Positions 33,928 through 47,529 of a DNA stretch of 64,000 nt are shown here, piece by piece (position 1 is the first letter of the stretch; each line of letters begins with the position of its first letter). The position numbers and the translations under genes are program-made. This DNA is from Citrus sinensis (taxonomy: Eukaryota > Streptophyta > Magnoliopsida > Sapindales > Rutaceae). Location: the NCBI RefSeq assembly GCF_022201045.2, contig NC_068558.1:40753501-40817500 (forward strand). The letters run 5' to 3'. The notes beneath the pieces are model-generated. The model made no database searches and had not been told where the DNA came from. It saw only the letters and a list, made by a program, of their open reading frames with translations.

Positions 33928-36924
33928 GTAGTGAAGCTGCAAATGACTGCACAGCAAGATTAAATATTAGTTATATATTGGCTTGATTATATATAATTTT
34001 ATGTTTGTGATAATGTTATTTTTTTTTTCAACTAGTTTTTTCGCTTACTTTAATTTCCATTGTTGTTTTGTTCATATAGCAATTTTCTTGTGAAAACTCT
34101 TTACGTTTGTATTATTAATTGTCTCAATATTATTACCTAATGGTTGTGAACATATGTATATATGAATATGCTAATAATTTTGTTCTTTTTTCTCTCTTTT
34201 GAACTCATACAAATAAAATTAGGCTAGAGATGAAGAGATGATGAATCATATTAATTAATCTTTCATTTTATGATGTATAAGTGAACTTTCTGCTCTTTGT
34301 TAGCAATATATTGGTGGATCATATACACTAATATTTCGTTATTGTTTCTCAATTATAAGACTCAATTCGAAAATTCTATTTCTTCTATATTTTATATAGA
34401 TGCATGTGTTTAGTTATACTGCTTTCATTTTACTTCTTTCATCACAGTTTATGTGTGCAGATTGTTTCAATGGCAAGGGTTTCTTTAGTTTCAATCCGTT
34501 TTAATTATTTTCTTTTCATCCTTATTTGATTTCTTAATTTATACTAGATATCGAGAAGTTGACGAAAACTCAGACAAAACTACATGCATGTACTTGCTTT
34601 ATTTTTTGTAATTTATTTATGCAATTAGCTTAGCTATTATTTTAGTGTAATTTAACTCACAATCGGGCTATTATTAGTCTAAATGTACCCAACTAATGTT
34701 AAGATATGCGGATAGACTCAATCTTTTTCACTTCTTCTCTTCATGTTTATGTTAACAATTTAACATATATATATGGCAAACTTTAATTCTCTCTTCATTA
34801 TCATCTTTATTTATGATCGATCTCTCTCTTTCTCATAATCTGCAGGTCTCATCTTTATAAGACATTATATCTTTTGCATGCTATGTTTCCATTTTACTTC
34901 TCATATATGGTCAAATAATTAATATAGCATAGAACAACACAATTTGTATCCTTATATTAACAAACAACTGAACAATGATTTTTACAAAATTGACTTTAAA
35001 GTGAATACCAATTAATTTTTAATTAGGTTTGGTGTGTCCACACACACACATATATAAGTATTACTCACCACATGATATTTAATTCCTTGGAGAAGCTATA
35101 AGAATGGGAGATGATTGATAAAACATACATGTGTGTGAGAGGTAAGTACATATTTGTAAGTTGGTGGATGGCATGCTCATTTGACCAATATTGTACATAT
35201 TTGTAAGTTGGTGGATGGCATGCCCATTTGACCAATACTGATGGGATGGGGTTGTGTATAATTTTGTCATCTAATAATGTCCCAAACTCTTTTGATAATC
35301 ACCAATGGCAACGTTACACTCCCTTTCACTAATCTGAGCAGAGTTTAAATCTTGAACTTCTTATATCACCCTTAAGAGATATTACTAAACAAACTAATTA
35401 GCACCGATATATGAAAGTAATTTATTAAAAGGGAGATACAACAGATGTGCACAATATTCACACATATGCAACTCACATAAAATTCAAGATAAATTAGATA
35501 TGTAATTATGATAACATATAATCGCGGTCTAAATACAAAATGATTAATAATTTAATTTCTATGATTTAAGAAAATGGTTAACCTCTTCTGTAAGCAACGT
35601 ACTCTTGGTAAATTTTCCCAAACGCAAGGACCAAGAGATAGAAACCAAAGCAAGCAATATAATTTTTCTTGTAAGGCCATTTTCAAAGTTATGACACATT
35701 TCTTTTTCTTTTGATTACTTGGAGATCATTTGGGGCCCTTTTTTTTTTTTTTTTAATGTAACTGTTTTCCCATTTGGTAGACGAAACCGAAGAAGAACAA
35801 AATTAAAAGCACCGAAGCAGAAAAATAAGTCACTGACCTGGAAAAATGGAAATGCAAAACCTGGCTGGCTAGCTGAAACGCCCTTCATTGTTGAAGAGTA
35901 TTTAATCACTAACTGAAGAAACAAACAATAGAGGTAGCTCTGATTGAAAAAAAAAATATTATGAAGTAATTCATAGAATTAAGGAAGAAAGAATAAAGAA
36001 TATGGGTGGTTTGTTTCTGCCGCTGTGTGTAGGTTGTCGTTCAAGTGTGTGAGAGCGTTAGATTTGTGTCACATGACCAGTCAATTATTCACTGACCAAA
36101 CGTTCTAACTCTAAGGAAACACGCACGCTTCTTCTTTCGCATATATATCAATTAAGCGAGACCTACCCTTCTCTAACTTTCCATTATTATTACTTCTGTC
36201 AGTAAGTTTCAATTTAACTAGTAGTGAAACACACTGTTAGCTAAGTACCTAAGAAGCAGACTGTATGAGTCTGTAAAATTTTGTTATCAAAATATTGTGA
36301 TGATACAATACAAATGATCAAATAGCATGATGACATATAGTTTATATTTTCAGCATATAAATAACGTGTTATATAGTTTTGATTTGAGAGTAAAAATCAA
36401 ATGACCTGTCATTAGAATTTTATTATGTAGATGACATATCAGAATCTTTTTTAATTTACAGTAACACATGCAAGATCTATGACTAGGAGCATAAACAGTA
36501 TTGAGTTTGCCCTTCTTGTAGTAATCAATTTTGAGAAGATCGTGAAATGTAGGTACTTAACACGAAAGAAGGTAGTTCAGTCATGCCGATCGGAAATAGG
36601 GACCTATTTAGTGAAAATGAATTAAATATGTTATTTTTTAAAATATCTTAAAGAAACAGGGTGCCAATGTTATTTTGAGTCTGACTGTGACCAGCCGCCA
36701 CCATGCTTGTTGGTTGCGCACTTGTCCGATGGAAACCCAATTAGCGCGCTTGACTTACTCTTAAGTCGCGTGTGCGAGCGTCTGAAGTGTTGGCATTTGT
36801 TTTGGTTGTTAAGTCAACTTAACTCAACTGAAGAAACTGCCCTCTGTTGCCTCTGTTTCTGGAACCTCAGCAGCTCTTTTCTTGGTGTTTTTCTGTAAAT
36901 CTTTGAAGCTTCTTCAAGATTCAA
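33928..36924. other. Intergenic: MYB 3' flank to GT47 promoter
   Basis: AT-rich spacer. It contains a 47-bp tandem duplication (35146-35239) and a long A/T-rich tract at 35735-35756. The last few hundred bases should be the promoter and 5'UTR of the glycosyltransferase gene. A 13-codon upstream frame begins at the ATG at 36703 in a strong initiation context (GCCGCCACCATGC). I see no other gene. Confidence 0.4.
35146..35239. repeat. 47-bp tandem duplication
   Basis: Adjacent copies of GTACATATTTGTAAGTTGGT and the following bases start at 35146 and 35193, with one or two substitutions. The unit contains the short palindrome GCATGC in the first copy. Confidence 0.85.
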
Positions 36925-39750
36925 ATGGCTAATAACTCTTCATTGATCCTCTATTTCTCTCGCAACCGTGGCTTATTCAAAACCTTCTTCTTCATTCCCA
37001 CAACATTGGCTCTCTTATCCACTTTCTTTATTCTTTTTTATATTTCCACTACTTCCCATCTCTTCTTCAATCACCACCAACGCCATCATCGACACAAGCT
37101 CACTCCTTTTATTCTAAAAAACAACCCCCTGCCGCCACCACTCAAGTCCTCGCCAGTCCTAGTGTCACTTCTCAACGTGTCTAACAACAGCCACGGTGAT
37201 GGAAGAGTGAGGAATCAACGGTCTGTGAATGTTCCGATGGAAGCTAATGGTATGTGATTTTTCGGATTTTTGTTTATGGGTATGCATGCTCTATGAAATT
37301 GTCTGATGATGTTTTGATGTAAAGCTTCCGTTTTTATTTGTCTGGAGATTCTGTTGGACTTGAATTTTGATGTCATTTAGTGTTGTGCTTTTGGGTGTTG
37401 TTTGATTTCCAAATTTGTTTGATATTTTTTATGGGTTATTTGGTTGGCTGTTTTGTTATTTCCATTGTTGTGTTAAAAAGGCAATCAGGACAATTGGAAG
37501 CGGTGGATTATCTGCATTATTTGAAAAACTTTAGTGGTTCAATTTTATGGATATTTTCTTTAATACTTGTTGTAGTTAGGGGAGAAAATATTGAAATTTT
37601 GGCTTGTACGGTTGCTTGGTTTATTTTTTTTTTTATTGTATAGTTCTGATACAAACGTAAAGCGTCCTTTTTATCTTCCCCCACTTTTGATTCACAGTTG
37701 CCTCAGTTGCCAATAATTTGCTTCTGAAACATAAATTTTTTTATAATTTGTTCACTGTTAGATCCATAGAATCGCTTCTAGAGTGGGTAGGGTGAACAGA
37801 AATGTTGAAGAGACTTCAGTATATGTGTATTGAACTTTTATTTTCTTAATCACAGAATCTGGAAACTTCTGGTTTTTATGCTTCAGGAAACAGTGTGAAT
37901 AAGGAGGTGTTCCATGACAGAGATATCTTTTTGGAAGATTATAAACAAATGAATAGGAGCTTTAGGGTATATGTTTATCCTCATCGTCGAAATGATCCTT
38001 TTGCAAATGTACTCTTGCCTGTGGATTTTGAACCCCGTGGTAATTATGCTAGTGAAAGTTACTTTAAGAAGGCTTTCATGAAGAGCCATTTTGTCACGAA
38101 GGATCCATCCAAAGCAGATCTTTTCTTCTTGCCTTTCTCCATTGCAAGGATGCGGCATGATCGTAGAATTGGTACAGAGGGTATTCCAGATTTTATCAGT
38201 CATTACATCTTCAATATTAGTCAGAAGTACCCTTATTGGAATCGGACTGGTGGGGCTGATCATTTTTATGTTGCTTGTCATTCCATTGGAAGGTCTGCCA
38301 TGCAAAAAGCATGGGAAGTGAAACTCAATGCCATCCAAGTTGTGTGCTCGTCAAGCTATTTTATATCAGGACACATAGCTCATAAGGATGTCTCTTTGCC
38401 TCAAATTTGGCCAAGACAAGAAGATCCCCCAAAGCTTGGTTCGTCAAAAAGGTGAACATACTTACTCCACCAATTTGCCATTTTCTCATTGAATACATAC
38501 TATACATACTTAATTTCAAAAAGTAGACTTTACTCCTAGATATACATTCAGTGATTACAATTATGAGTATCATATAGCAGAGATGTATTAAGTGTTCGAA
38601 AAATTATTATATAATTTCTTCCATTTTTTAAGAAATAAAAATGTGATTATTGTTTACCATATCCGTTAATCTTGTTTCTGTTCACTCAGATACAGAATTG
38701 GAAGTCTTCTTGTCTGAGGCTTTTGGTAGTTTATCTGAATTAGAATTCAGTCTAAACTAGACTAGTTGTACACTAGAAAACCTCATGTGCTTAATTGCAA
38801 TCTAATTTAGCTTACCGGTAATGTTCCTCTACACATCTGCATCAAGTGAAGGGGAAAATTTTGACTCTGTGCTTTTGGGCCAATTTCTTCATGCGTGATT
38901 TTGCCAGTCTCTGCTCATCTAGGGGTGCTCGAAGCACTCATAAGAGCATGAACAAATATATTACAACGTAGTATTTGATATATCCCACCTAGATTGCTGT
39001 TAAATGTCACTGGAGCCATTTTTTGTCCTAGATTTGCAATGTATTGAGCCCTATACAATTCATTTGACAACTGTGCCAAATATTTCCTCCAAAAAACTGA
39101 TGCGAAGTTCACAGGGCTATTTATATTATGAATAGATTTTGGACCCTATTCTTTGTTCTTCAGAGTTGAGGCTAATTCTTACTCTAGTCATGATTTTTTT
39201 ACTTCTGTAATCCTACCACCAAAAAAAATAATGAAATTCCAGGAATAAGCTTGCCTTTTTTGCTGGAGCTGTCAACTCCCCAGTACGCGAGAAGCTTCTT
39301 CAAGTTTGGAGAAATGACTCTGAGATTTATGCGCACTCTGGTCGGCTCAAAACACCCTATGCTGATGAGCTACTTGGAAGCAAGTTTTGTCTGCATGTCA
39401 AGGGCTTTGAAGTGAACACAGCTCGTATAGCAGATTCACTGTATTATGGTTGCGTTCCTGTGATTATTGCAAACCACTACGATCTTCCATTCGCTGACGT
39501 ACTAAATTGGAAGAGCTTCTCTATTGTTGTGGCCACTTTAGATATCCCATTACTGAAGAAAATTCTGAAAGGGATCAGCTCGGAAGAATATTTATTGTTA
39601 CAAAGCTACGTGTTAAAGGTGCGAAAACATTTCCAATGGCATGTTTTCCCCAGTGATTACGATGCTTTTTACATGGTTATGTATGAGTTGTGGCTTCGGC
39701 GAAGTTCTGTCAGAGTTCAATGGAGTACTTCCCTTGATTCCAATTGGTAA
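36925..39750 (+). CDS. Exostosin-family (GT47) glycosyltransferase, type II membrane protein
   Basis: Probable Golgi glycosyltransferase of 465 residues acting on cell-wall polysaccharides. The three exons are 36925-37249, 37887-38451 and 39243-39750, with GT-AG introns of 637 and 791 bases and consistent phases. A short cytoplasmic N-terminus is followed by one membrane anchor (about residues 19-42, rich in F, L and I) and a His-rich stem (HHQRHHRH). The exostosin domain starts near residue 120: FRVYVYPHRRNDPF, then VTKDPSKADLFFLPFSIARM, then GGADHFYVACHS. The C-terminal half has the nucleotide-sugar region FCLHVKGFEVNTARIADSLY with GCVPVIIANHYDLPFADVL, where GT47 proteins carry the conserved YGCVPVI...LPF segment. 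The usual active-site-region motifs are present, so it should be functional. The donor and acceptor sugars cannot be read from sequence. Confidence 0.9.
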
Positions 39751-41081
39751 TTATACGTTAGTCTCTCTGGTGATTTGGTTGGTGCCACTGCCGTTGGCTT
39801 TTGTATATTTTTATGACCGATTCTTTTACTCCTGATAAAGCCTGTGAGCTCAAAAGTCCAATTCCTTTCGGTTTTTTAATTGATTATTCATAATGGAATT
39901 TTCAACAGTATATAATAATTTTAATTACTATGAAGCAGTAGTATTCTTATCAGAGGAAATGTTGGAATTTTGCAGATTTGTTTTGATTCTAAGACCAAGA
40001 TGAGTCTTTAGGACCCCACAAACACATGTTCATAATTTTTCTTAGCTTTGATGTATTTTATTGTTTTCTGAAAACATGTTTGCTTTTGACTCAAGTTGTT
40101 TCCAAAACTACACGAAAACAAAAGAGGGGAATGTTCAAAAGAGAAATTAACAACAGAACATAAATTTGAGAAATTGACAACAGAACACAAATTTCAATTA
40201 TTATTATTATTATTTTAATAATATCCAAACGGTATTATTATTTTAATAATATCCAAGTAGAGGTTGGTTTGCTTTCAGATATTTAGGAGTTTTCAAGAAA
40301 AAAAAAAGATTAAATCATTGATATTAATAAATAATAATGGACTCTCAATCAAATTTCTCGGCAGTTGGCAGCGAAATAAATATAGAAATCTTGTAAAATG
40401 TGTTCCTTTTGTAGTATGTTTAAAGAAAAGGGATCTGGATGTTATTATCTGAACTTTTGTTTTGTATACAGAAGAAGTAAACACAAAAAAAACTATTTTC
40501 CCTTTTTTTTTAAATATAAACAGTAAAATATTCAAAAATTAAGAAAAATCTGTTCTGTTCGCAGATTCAGTTAACAGAAGAAACTTGACCGATTAAAAAA
40601 AGGAGGTGAGAAAGTTCCATACTCTCTCTACTGTCCACACCCTAAAATGAAGTTTTCCCGGAAAATCATTTTCTATTAAGATTTCTCGAGAAACTTCTTA
40701 ACTATCCCAGATTCAAAATCTGCCTTAACACCGCCCCCTATGTTTGGATGCCGAAAGAATCGAGAGAAAACTAAAATAACGTCAAATCTTGAACCGAAAT
40801 CTTACAATTTCACCCCTTCTACTATGAGTTATCTTCTACTCATTACACTTTTCAGGTACTTCAAATCTCATTTCTTGGCAGTTCACTACTTTCTTGGATT
40901 TGTTAATTTTACCAATATTTAGTTATTTATTCGTTTGTTTGTTTATTGTTTGAAGATGTGATTTTTGGTTTATTCGTTTGTTTATTCATTTGTTTCAAGA
41001 TGTGATTTTTGGTTCTTGAAATGTAATGTAGGGTTTGTGGTTGAATTTCGTTTCAAGACTGTTTTTTTCTCATGAGGGAAG
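39751..41081. other. GT47 3' flank and O-fucosyltransferase upstream region
   Basis: AT-rich spacer of 1.3 kb. It holds a (TTA)n patch and a local repeat of TTTTAATAATATCCAA at about 40196-40258. The final part contains the probable leader of the downstream gene. No gene recognised. Confidence 0.4.
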
Positions 41082-44000
41082 ATGGTTTTTAAATCTAAGA
41101 TCAAATGGGTAGCTTTATTCGTGCTGGCTTTGTCGATGGGATCTCTTTTGGTGCATCTTTCTATCACAAAGTTTTCGGCAGCGGGATTGGTTCAGTACAG
41201 TCCATTGGCTGCCCTTCGCCAGGATTTTGGTTCTTTGATTGGTACCCAGGTGAGCTTTTCATCTTATTTTTCTATATTTATGTTGATTTTGTCTATGTAA
41301 ATACAGTATTGCCTCTGTGTGTGCGTGGTTGCATGCATGATATGGTTAACTAAAATGTATTAGCTATTGAGTTTGGTAATGTTGCAGGGCAGTAGGAGCA
41401 AAAAGTTGTGGGGGAATGTGAAGGCTTTCGAGTCCTTGCAACCTTATGCAAATCCTAGGACCAACTATCCTGGTAATGAGTTTTCTTCAAACTGCCATTC
41501 ATTTAATTGAAGCCTTTGTTCTATTTATTTTTTGTATTGTACTTTTCTTCAACTCTTTTCTAATTTTATCTGAGGTGGGATTTGAAATAGCTATAGTCTG
41601 ATAGAATAATGGATTTTTCTTCTTGAGAGGTGGCATCTAATTATGCTGTTAGTTTTAAGCTAAATGGTCATATAGATGGATATGTTAAGCTAGATGTGTT
41701 ATTGACCTGTGTATTTATGTGAAGAGCATTTGGAGTAAATTTTTGTTATCTATAATTGTTGTTTCGTTAAATTTAAGAATGGCCTTGTCTATGACTGAAA
41801 CAGAACTTTGTAAATCTTTATGCATTTATCTATATTTGTTGTCTTTCCAATGTTTGAGCCATCTTCAAAGTTGAAGTCTAAAATGTAATAAATTAAATAG
41901 CTGTTGTCTTGTCATGAAAACGATGAATGTGATTCTGATAGGAGTTTATTATTTCATACTCACACGTGAATTTATTTTTATTCAGAAGGTATGGCTTGTA
42001 ACAGTTGCTCATTTAGCTTCTGTGGGCAGAAGGGTCCATGCAAATTGAGTTTATGACATTAGATTAAAATTCACTTTGCATTTTAAGGGATCATCTTATG
42101 TTGTTGACTTCTGTATCATATGGTGAATTTGGTGAGCAAAACAACTTTACAAGAACCAGAACATTTTTATATTGATTATTATTTGATTTTTAATTAAAAG
42201 AGTTATTCAACTCAACATACTCATCCCGGGTTATTTTATACAGCTCCAAATGAAGAGAACAATGGTTTCATCTATGCAAAAGTTTTTGGTGGCTTTGAGA
42301 AGATAAGATCTTCGGTATGATTAGTTTGACGAAATATATGTATCTTTATTATATTTTCTATAGGGAGTTCATAACATTTTTGTTAATTTTCTAGATCTGT
42401 GATCTTGTCACCATATCCAGGCTTTTAAATGCTACACTTGTCATTCCAGAGATTCAAGAAAGTCTTCGCTCAAAGGGAATCAGGTGTTTACACTTGCTCA
42501 GTTAATTATTTGTTTAATGTAACTCTGGTATGCCAGTAAAACTGACTGTTTTTTGCTTTTTACCCTTTGTATAATCATGCAGTTACAAGTTCAAGAGTTT
42601 TTCCTATCTTTACAATGAGGAGCAATTCATAGCATCACTCGCTAGAGATGTGATTATCGTGAAGAGTCTCCCTGAAAATTTGAAGGCAGCAAGGAAGAGG
42701 AATGAGTTCCCAACGTTTAAGCCCAAAGTTTCCACTTCTCCAAATTATTATATCCAAGAAGTTTTACCAAAATTAAAGAGAACACAAGTTATTGGGTTGA
42801 TTCTTACTGATGGAGGATGCCTGCAGGTATGTTAATATCTTAAATGCATTAGTTTACTTGGACCTTTTCCGCAAATGATGTCCTCTTCAGACAGTTTATA
42901 ATTTCAAGTCTTACATATGAATTATGGGGTGGTTGAAGTTGTGCAGGATTGCCGCTTTCAACTTGCTCACTGACATGTTTTGCTGATGTTGATTTTCACT
43001 TTTACCATTGTCTTCTGCTATATTTATTTATTTATATATTTTAAACAAAAAGAAAAATCCTGCTTGGAGATTTGGTTGTTAAGAAGAAAATGGAAAAATT
43101 TCCCAACTTCGGGTAGCAAATAGGACCATCATTTCAAATTGGTCCTTGCTTCACTGTTGCAAAATGGTTTGATTGATGTTCTTGTGGGAAATTTGATGGT
43201 GTCATGTGGTTTTCCATCTTAAAAGTCCCTTACTCAGGAATTTTGTCTTGTTACATACCAAAGGAAAAATACCTTCTGACAGCAGGAAGAACACTAAAAC
43301 AAATTGAGAGTGAACACTGTCAACTCTCCAACATATGGGGACTCTTTCCTCTACTAAACATATATAGGCTAACAATTCAAACAGCAGAAAAAACTCATTT
43401 TTCTTGCACGTAGAGGGTATTTAATTTATTGAACTGTCTGCTTGAGATATTCTAGTCATTTTTCCCTACTTGTTGGCACTGTGAGCAACTTAGCTGCTGT
43501 TGGCTGCTTGCGTCTTTTATCTTATTCAGTCTATTTGTCAAGATGCCTGAATCATCACCAGGTTAAGCACTTAAGCTAAGGCATAGGACGTAGGAAGTAA
43601 AAGAGGCAAAGTCAAGCAACCAGGAGCGCAGCGGATTCCCATGACTCTAGTCATATTGGTAGTTTTTATTGCCTGATGATTAAAGGCCATTATCTTTGGC
43701 TCAAAAGTGGATTTGGATGCTTTAAGTGTATTATGTACGGTAATGTGGTGCTAGTGTCTTTTGGTCACTCAGTCAACTTTTCAAGATTGGTTTGATTCAC
43801 AGTCATAGTGTCTTTTTTCCCTCATTTAAGTGACGATTTTGGAGCACAGAAGTTATAGTGGAGCCTTGTTCATGTTAGAGCTGTATTAGTTGCTTCTCCA
43901 TTAATTTTTAGTTTACTTAATGTTGTTTGGAATCCTAGATATTTTTAGATGAAAATAAATAGTGCTGCTGTTAAAGTATTTTACTTCTTCTTTTCAGTCA

Positions 44001-46518
44001 ATTCTTCCACCTAGCATGTCTGAGCTTCAGAGGCTTAGATGCAGGGTTGCCTTCCATGCACTCCAGTTTCGTCCTGAAATTGAGATTCTTGGCAGGCTGA
44101 TGGTGGAGAGGTATAACTTTCCTATTTTGTGAGAATTTTAATTCATGCGATGAGTAAAAGTTGAGGGATACACTTCATTTGTGGTTTAATTTATTTGTGG
44201 CAGTTATTCTTACAATGGATCTGACTGTGTGACATGAATTAATCAATGAAGTTATACATTGAGTATTTGTACTTAATTTTTTTTTCTTTTTCTATTTTGT
44301 TTTAAATATACTACCATGTTCGGCTAGTTGTGTGCTTTCTATGGCTTCATATGCCAGAAATTTTTGCTTGCCCTTGATGAATCTTAGCTATCTAATCCTC
44401 TTTCCCCAGGTTACGAGCATGGGGCCAACCTTTTCTAGCTTATCATCCTGGCTTGGTGAGAGAAACCTTGGCATATCATGGTTGTGCAGAACTCTTCCAG
44501 GTTAGTTGCTTGAGCAGTTTACTTTTCTTACCATTTCTATGTCGAGTTGCATATTTCCTACTCTTTGCTCTTTTAATTGTAATGTAAAAATGGAAGGCCA
44601 ACCAGTATAGGGGAAGGCCCCTCCCCCCCCCCCCCCCCCCCCGCCGCGACAATTTGTCTTTGCCTCAAAATAGTCTGAGAAGGAATGAACAAATCTGTTT
44701 ATGGATTTCTCTGTAATTTTGCTTATTATCTTACAATTTGGTGCTTCTTCTAGGATGTTCACACTGAACTCATACAATATCAAAGGGCACAGATGATCAG
44801 ACAAGGAATTGTTAATGAAGAACTAAGTGTTGACTCACACTTGCGTAGAGATAATGGTTCATGCCCCCTAATGCCTGAAGAAGTAAGTTAGATGTCAAAC
44901 TTGCTAATAATTTACAGAAGCCTTGTTCTACTAGCTTTGACTGGTTTATTTATTAGGTGGACCATGCTCATTATCCCAAGATCTTAATTTTTGGTTTTTG
45001 TTAATGTTAGGAAATCCATGTTCATTTAAAATCCAAAAATTAATTGGAATTTTGACATTGAACCTTTTCAGGTTGGAATTCTACTTCGAGCAATGGGCTA
45101 TCCTCCTAAAACAATTATATACCTTGCAGGTTCTGAAACTTTTGGCGGTCAACGTGTTCTAATCCCTCTACGAGCCATGTTTTCCAATTTAGTGGATCGC
45201 ACTTCCTTGTGCAGCCAGAAAGAGTTTTCTGACCTCATTGGTCCTGAAACATCTCTACCTCGAGATCTTTTCCAACCACCTCCTGCCAAAAGTGAGAAAC
45301 AACTTAAAGAAGAGTGGAATAAGGCTGGTCCTCGGCCTCGGCCCCTTCCACCACCTCCCGATAGACCCATTTATCTACATGAAAAGGAAGGTTGGTATGG
45401 TTGGATCACTGAGAGTGACACAGAACCAAGTCCTTCGGCCATGGATCTGAGGAATCAAGCCCACAGGTTGCTCTGGGATGCTCTTGATTATATAGTCTCA
45501 GTGGAAGCTGACGCATTCTTTCCTGGTTTTCACAACGATGGAAGTAAATGGCCTGATTTCGCAAGCTTGGTCATGGGACAGCGACTTTATGAGAGTGCTG
45601 CTTCTAGAACATATCGACCAGACAGGTAAGTTGTGCATTGATGTTCTCAATTTTGATTTGTATTTGCTTTACAAGTTTACAGTACACAACCAAACACATC
45701 CAGCTATATAGTTCCAATATTCAACTTCCTTTGAGCACAATGACTGTTTTGTCTTTTACCAACATTCGGCCACTTTTTATAGAGAAACTGATTCTTGGTC
45801 AGTTTGACTTTTCCTCAAGGTGAATCAATTACGAAGGAGTAGTGGTAGTTGAATAAAAAAAATTTAGAGTTCTATTATGGCTTTCTTGATATTATCTAGA
45901 TGTGTCTCTCTGACCATAAAATACATACTATTCTTTGATTATCATCTCCACAGCATCCTGACCTTTATTTTATTTTTTATTTTTACTGGACTTCTGCTTA
46001 TTTTAATGAAGCTGTATAGTCTAAATTATAGTGAGAAATTATGCATCTTGAGAATAGTTTTCTAACAATATTTTTATTCAAACAGAAAACTTCTTGCGGA
46101 ACTTTTTAACATTACTCGTGAAAATATGTACCATCCGAAGCATAACTGGACGGTTTCAGTGAAAGAACATCTGAATAGAAGCTTGGATGAGAATGGGTTT
46201 ATTAGGCAATCCCTGTTTTCGAAACCAGTCTCATTCCTTTCGCACCCTCTTCCTGAATGTTCCTGTAGAACTTCATCTGCAACGGTTCCAAATGAATTAA
46301 AAGGTAAGGGTGGGCGATTCTTGTATGGAGGTGAAGATGAGTGCCCCAAATGGATACAGCGTGGGCAGGAAGCTGGTTCGTTGGAGTTAGCAGGTGGAAA
46401 AACTGATGAGAGTGAATCATCAGACTATGATGAACTGCCAGAATCTGATGATGGTGACAGCAAAAATGGTACAACTTTAGTCTTTGATCGAGATGAGGAA
46501 TGGGATCCTAATGACTAG
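41082..46518 (+). CDS. GDP-fucose protein O-fucosyltransferase-like protein (plant DUF246 family)
   Basis: Predicted type II membrane glycosyltransferase of 658 residues in the plant O-fucosyltransferase-like family. Ten exons join in frame: 41082-41249, 41388-41472, 42244-42314, 42395-42483, 42583-42826, 43998-44110, 44410-44500, 44754-44882, 45072-45625, 46086-46518. One hydrophobic anchor lies at about residues 8-26. Family features include NGFIYAKVFGGFEKIRSSIC, where related proteins read GGLNQMRxxICD, and LLNATLVIPE. Others are RCRVAFHALQFRPEIE, FLAYHPGLVRE, and YLAGSETFGGQRVLIPLRAM in the donor-binding part. The first of these departs from the usual GGLNQ, so the sugar-binding loop is altered. 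The C-terminus ends in an acidic tail (DYDELPESDDGDSKN). I could not assign it to a numbered Arabidopsis paralog with confidence. Confidence 0.88.
44623..44642. repeat. C20 homopolymer in O-fucosyltransferase intron 7
   Basis: Twenty consecutive C on the plus strand, so the transcript carries C and the template strand G, the same arrangement as in importin intron 13. Confidence 0.8.
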
Positions 46519-46579
46519 TGATATTGTTTCCTTGTTTATCATTGAAGGCGGCATTCAGTTTCCAGCAATTTCCTCTGGG

Positions 46580-46740
46580 CTGAAATTTTTGGGGGAAAAA
46601 AGAAGGTAACCTGCTAATGTCAATTTTTTTTCCTCCACATTTCTAGCTTAGTGCTTGAGACTGAAATTTTTGGGGGGGAAAAAGAAGGTAACCTGCTAAG
46701 GTCAATTTTTTTTTCCACATTTCTAGCTTAGTGCTTGAGA
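46580..46740. repeat. 81-bp tandem duplication in the O-fucosyltransferase 3'UTR
   Basis: Adjacent copies starting CTGAAATTTTTGGGGG at 46580 and 46661 end with the same TTTCTAGCTTAGTGCTTGAG. They differ by homopolymer lengths and one substitution (TAATGTC versus TAAGGTC). Both lie within 230 bases after the stop codon, so they are probably transcribed. Confidence 0.85.
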
Positions 46741-47529
46741 GAAATAAATCTTCAAAATTATTCTTTTTGAGTAGATTCAAGAAATCTTCCAATTACAGAA
46801 AAGAAATACTTGTATACTTTCATACGTCAGACATTTCGAACAAGTTTTGGAAAGACTTATGCAGTGAGGACAAGATTACACGCCATCAAAGAGTCAGATT
46901 TTTCATTATGGATGAAGTTGTATGAGGTTGGACTCAAAATGCTTGTTAGATCCATCCGAAATTCTGAGGTACACAGAATTTTAATTTGTATCTTGTTAAA
47001 CTGTTTGCCCTGTCAATAGTGCAAATTTTGCTTCGGGAATATTTCAATGATAAAGTGTACATTTATTTATTTACTTTTTTTTTTATGTTTCAACTCTGTG
47101 GTACTAAAAATAAAATGGTAAAATATATAGAAATGTCAATATGCCATATCCCTCCATGCGGTAAATGTCGAATTTTAGCATGTGCCGATCATGATGTTTC
47201 GGTAGAATGCCATGAAAAGGAAATATATAGTGTGATTGCGGTTATCATGCTATAGCTGAAATCACTGATATGAAACAATTCATTTAAAAGCCAAACAAAT
47301 TCAAATGTTACATAAAGTATGTCAAAGAATATAGAAATATATACTTCAGTTAAAATCGCATGACACAGAGTTGACTTGATCAGAAAAGGGTGAGGGAGGG
47401 AAGGAAAGAGCTACAGGATTGGAATATGGAACTCAAATGACAGAAATTGGCGGGAAGGGTTAAAAAAAAGGAAAATGACCATTGACGGATTGACCAAAAC
47501 ACATATCTATACAAACAAATGTCGAGCAG
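46741..47529. other. Spacer between convergent genes
   Basis: Short intergenic region between the O-fucosyltransferase and the minus-strand syntaxin gene. It holds the 3'UTRs of both and no recognisable gene. Confidence 0.4.

Noticed and set aside
45149-45370. Gly/Arg-rich minus-strand frame inside the O-fucosyltransferase gene
   Set aside because: Shadow of the Pro-rich coding stretch in exon 9, which is strongly supported on the plus strand.
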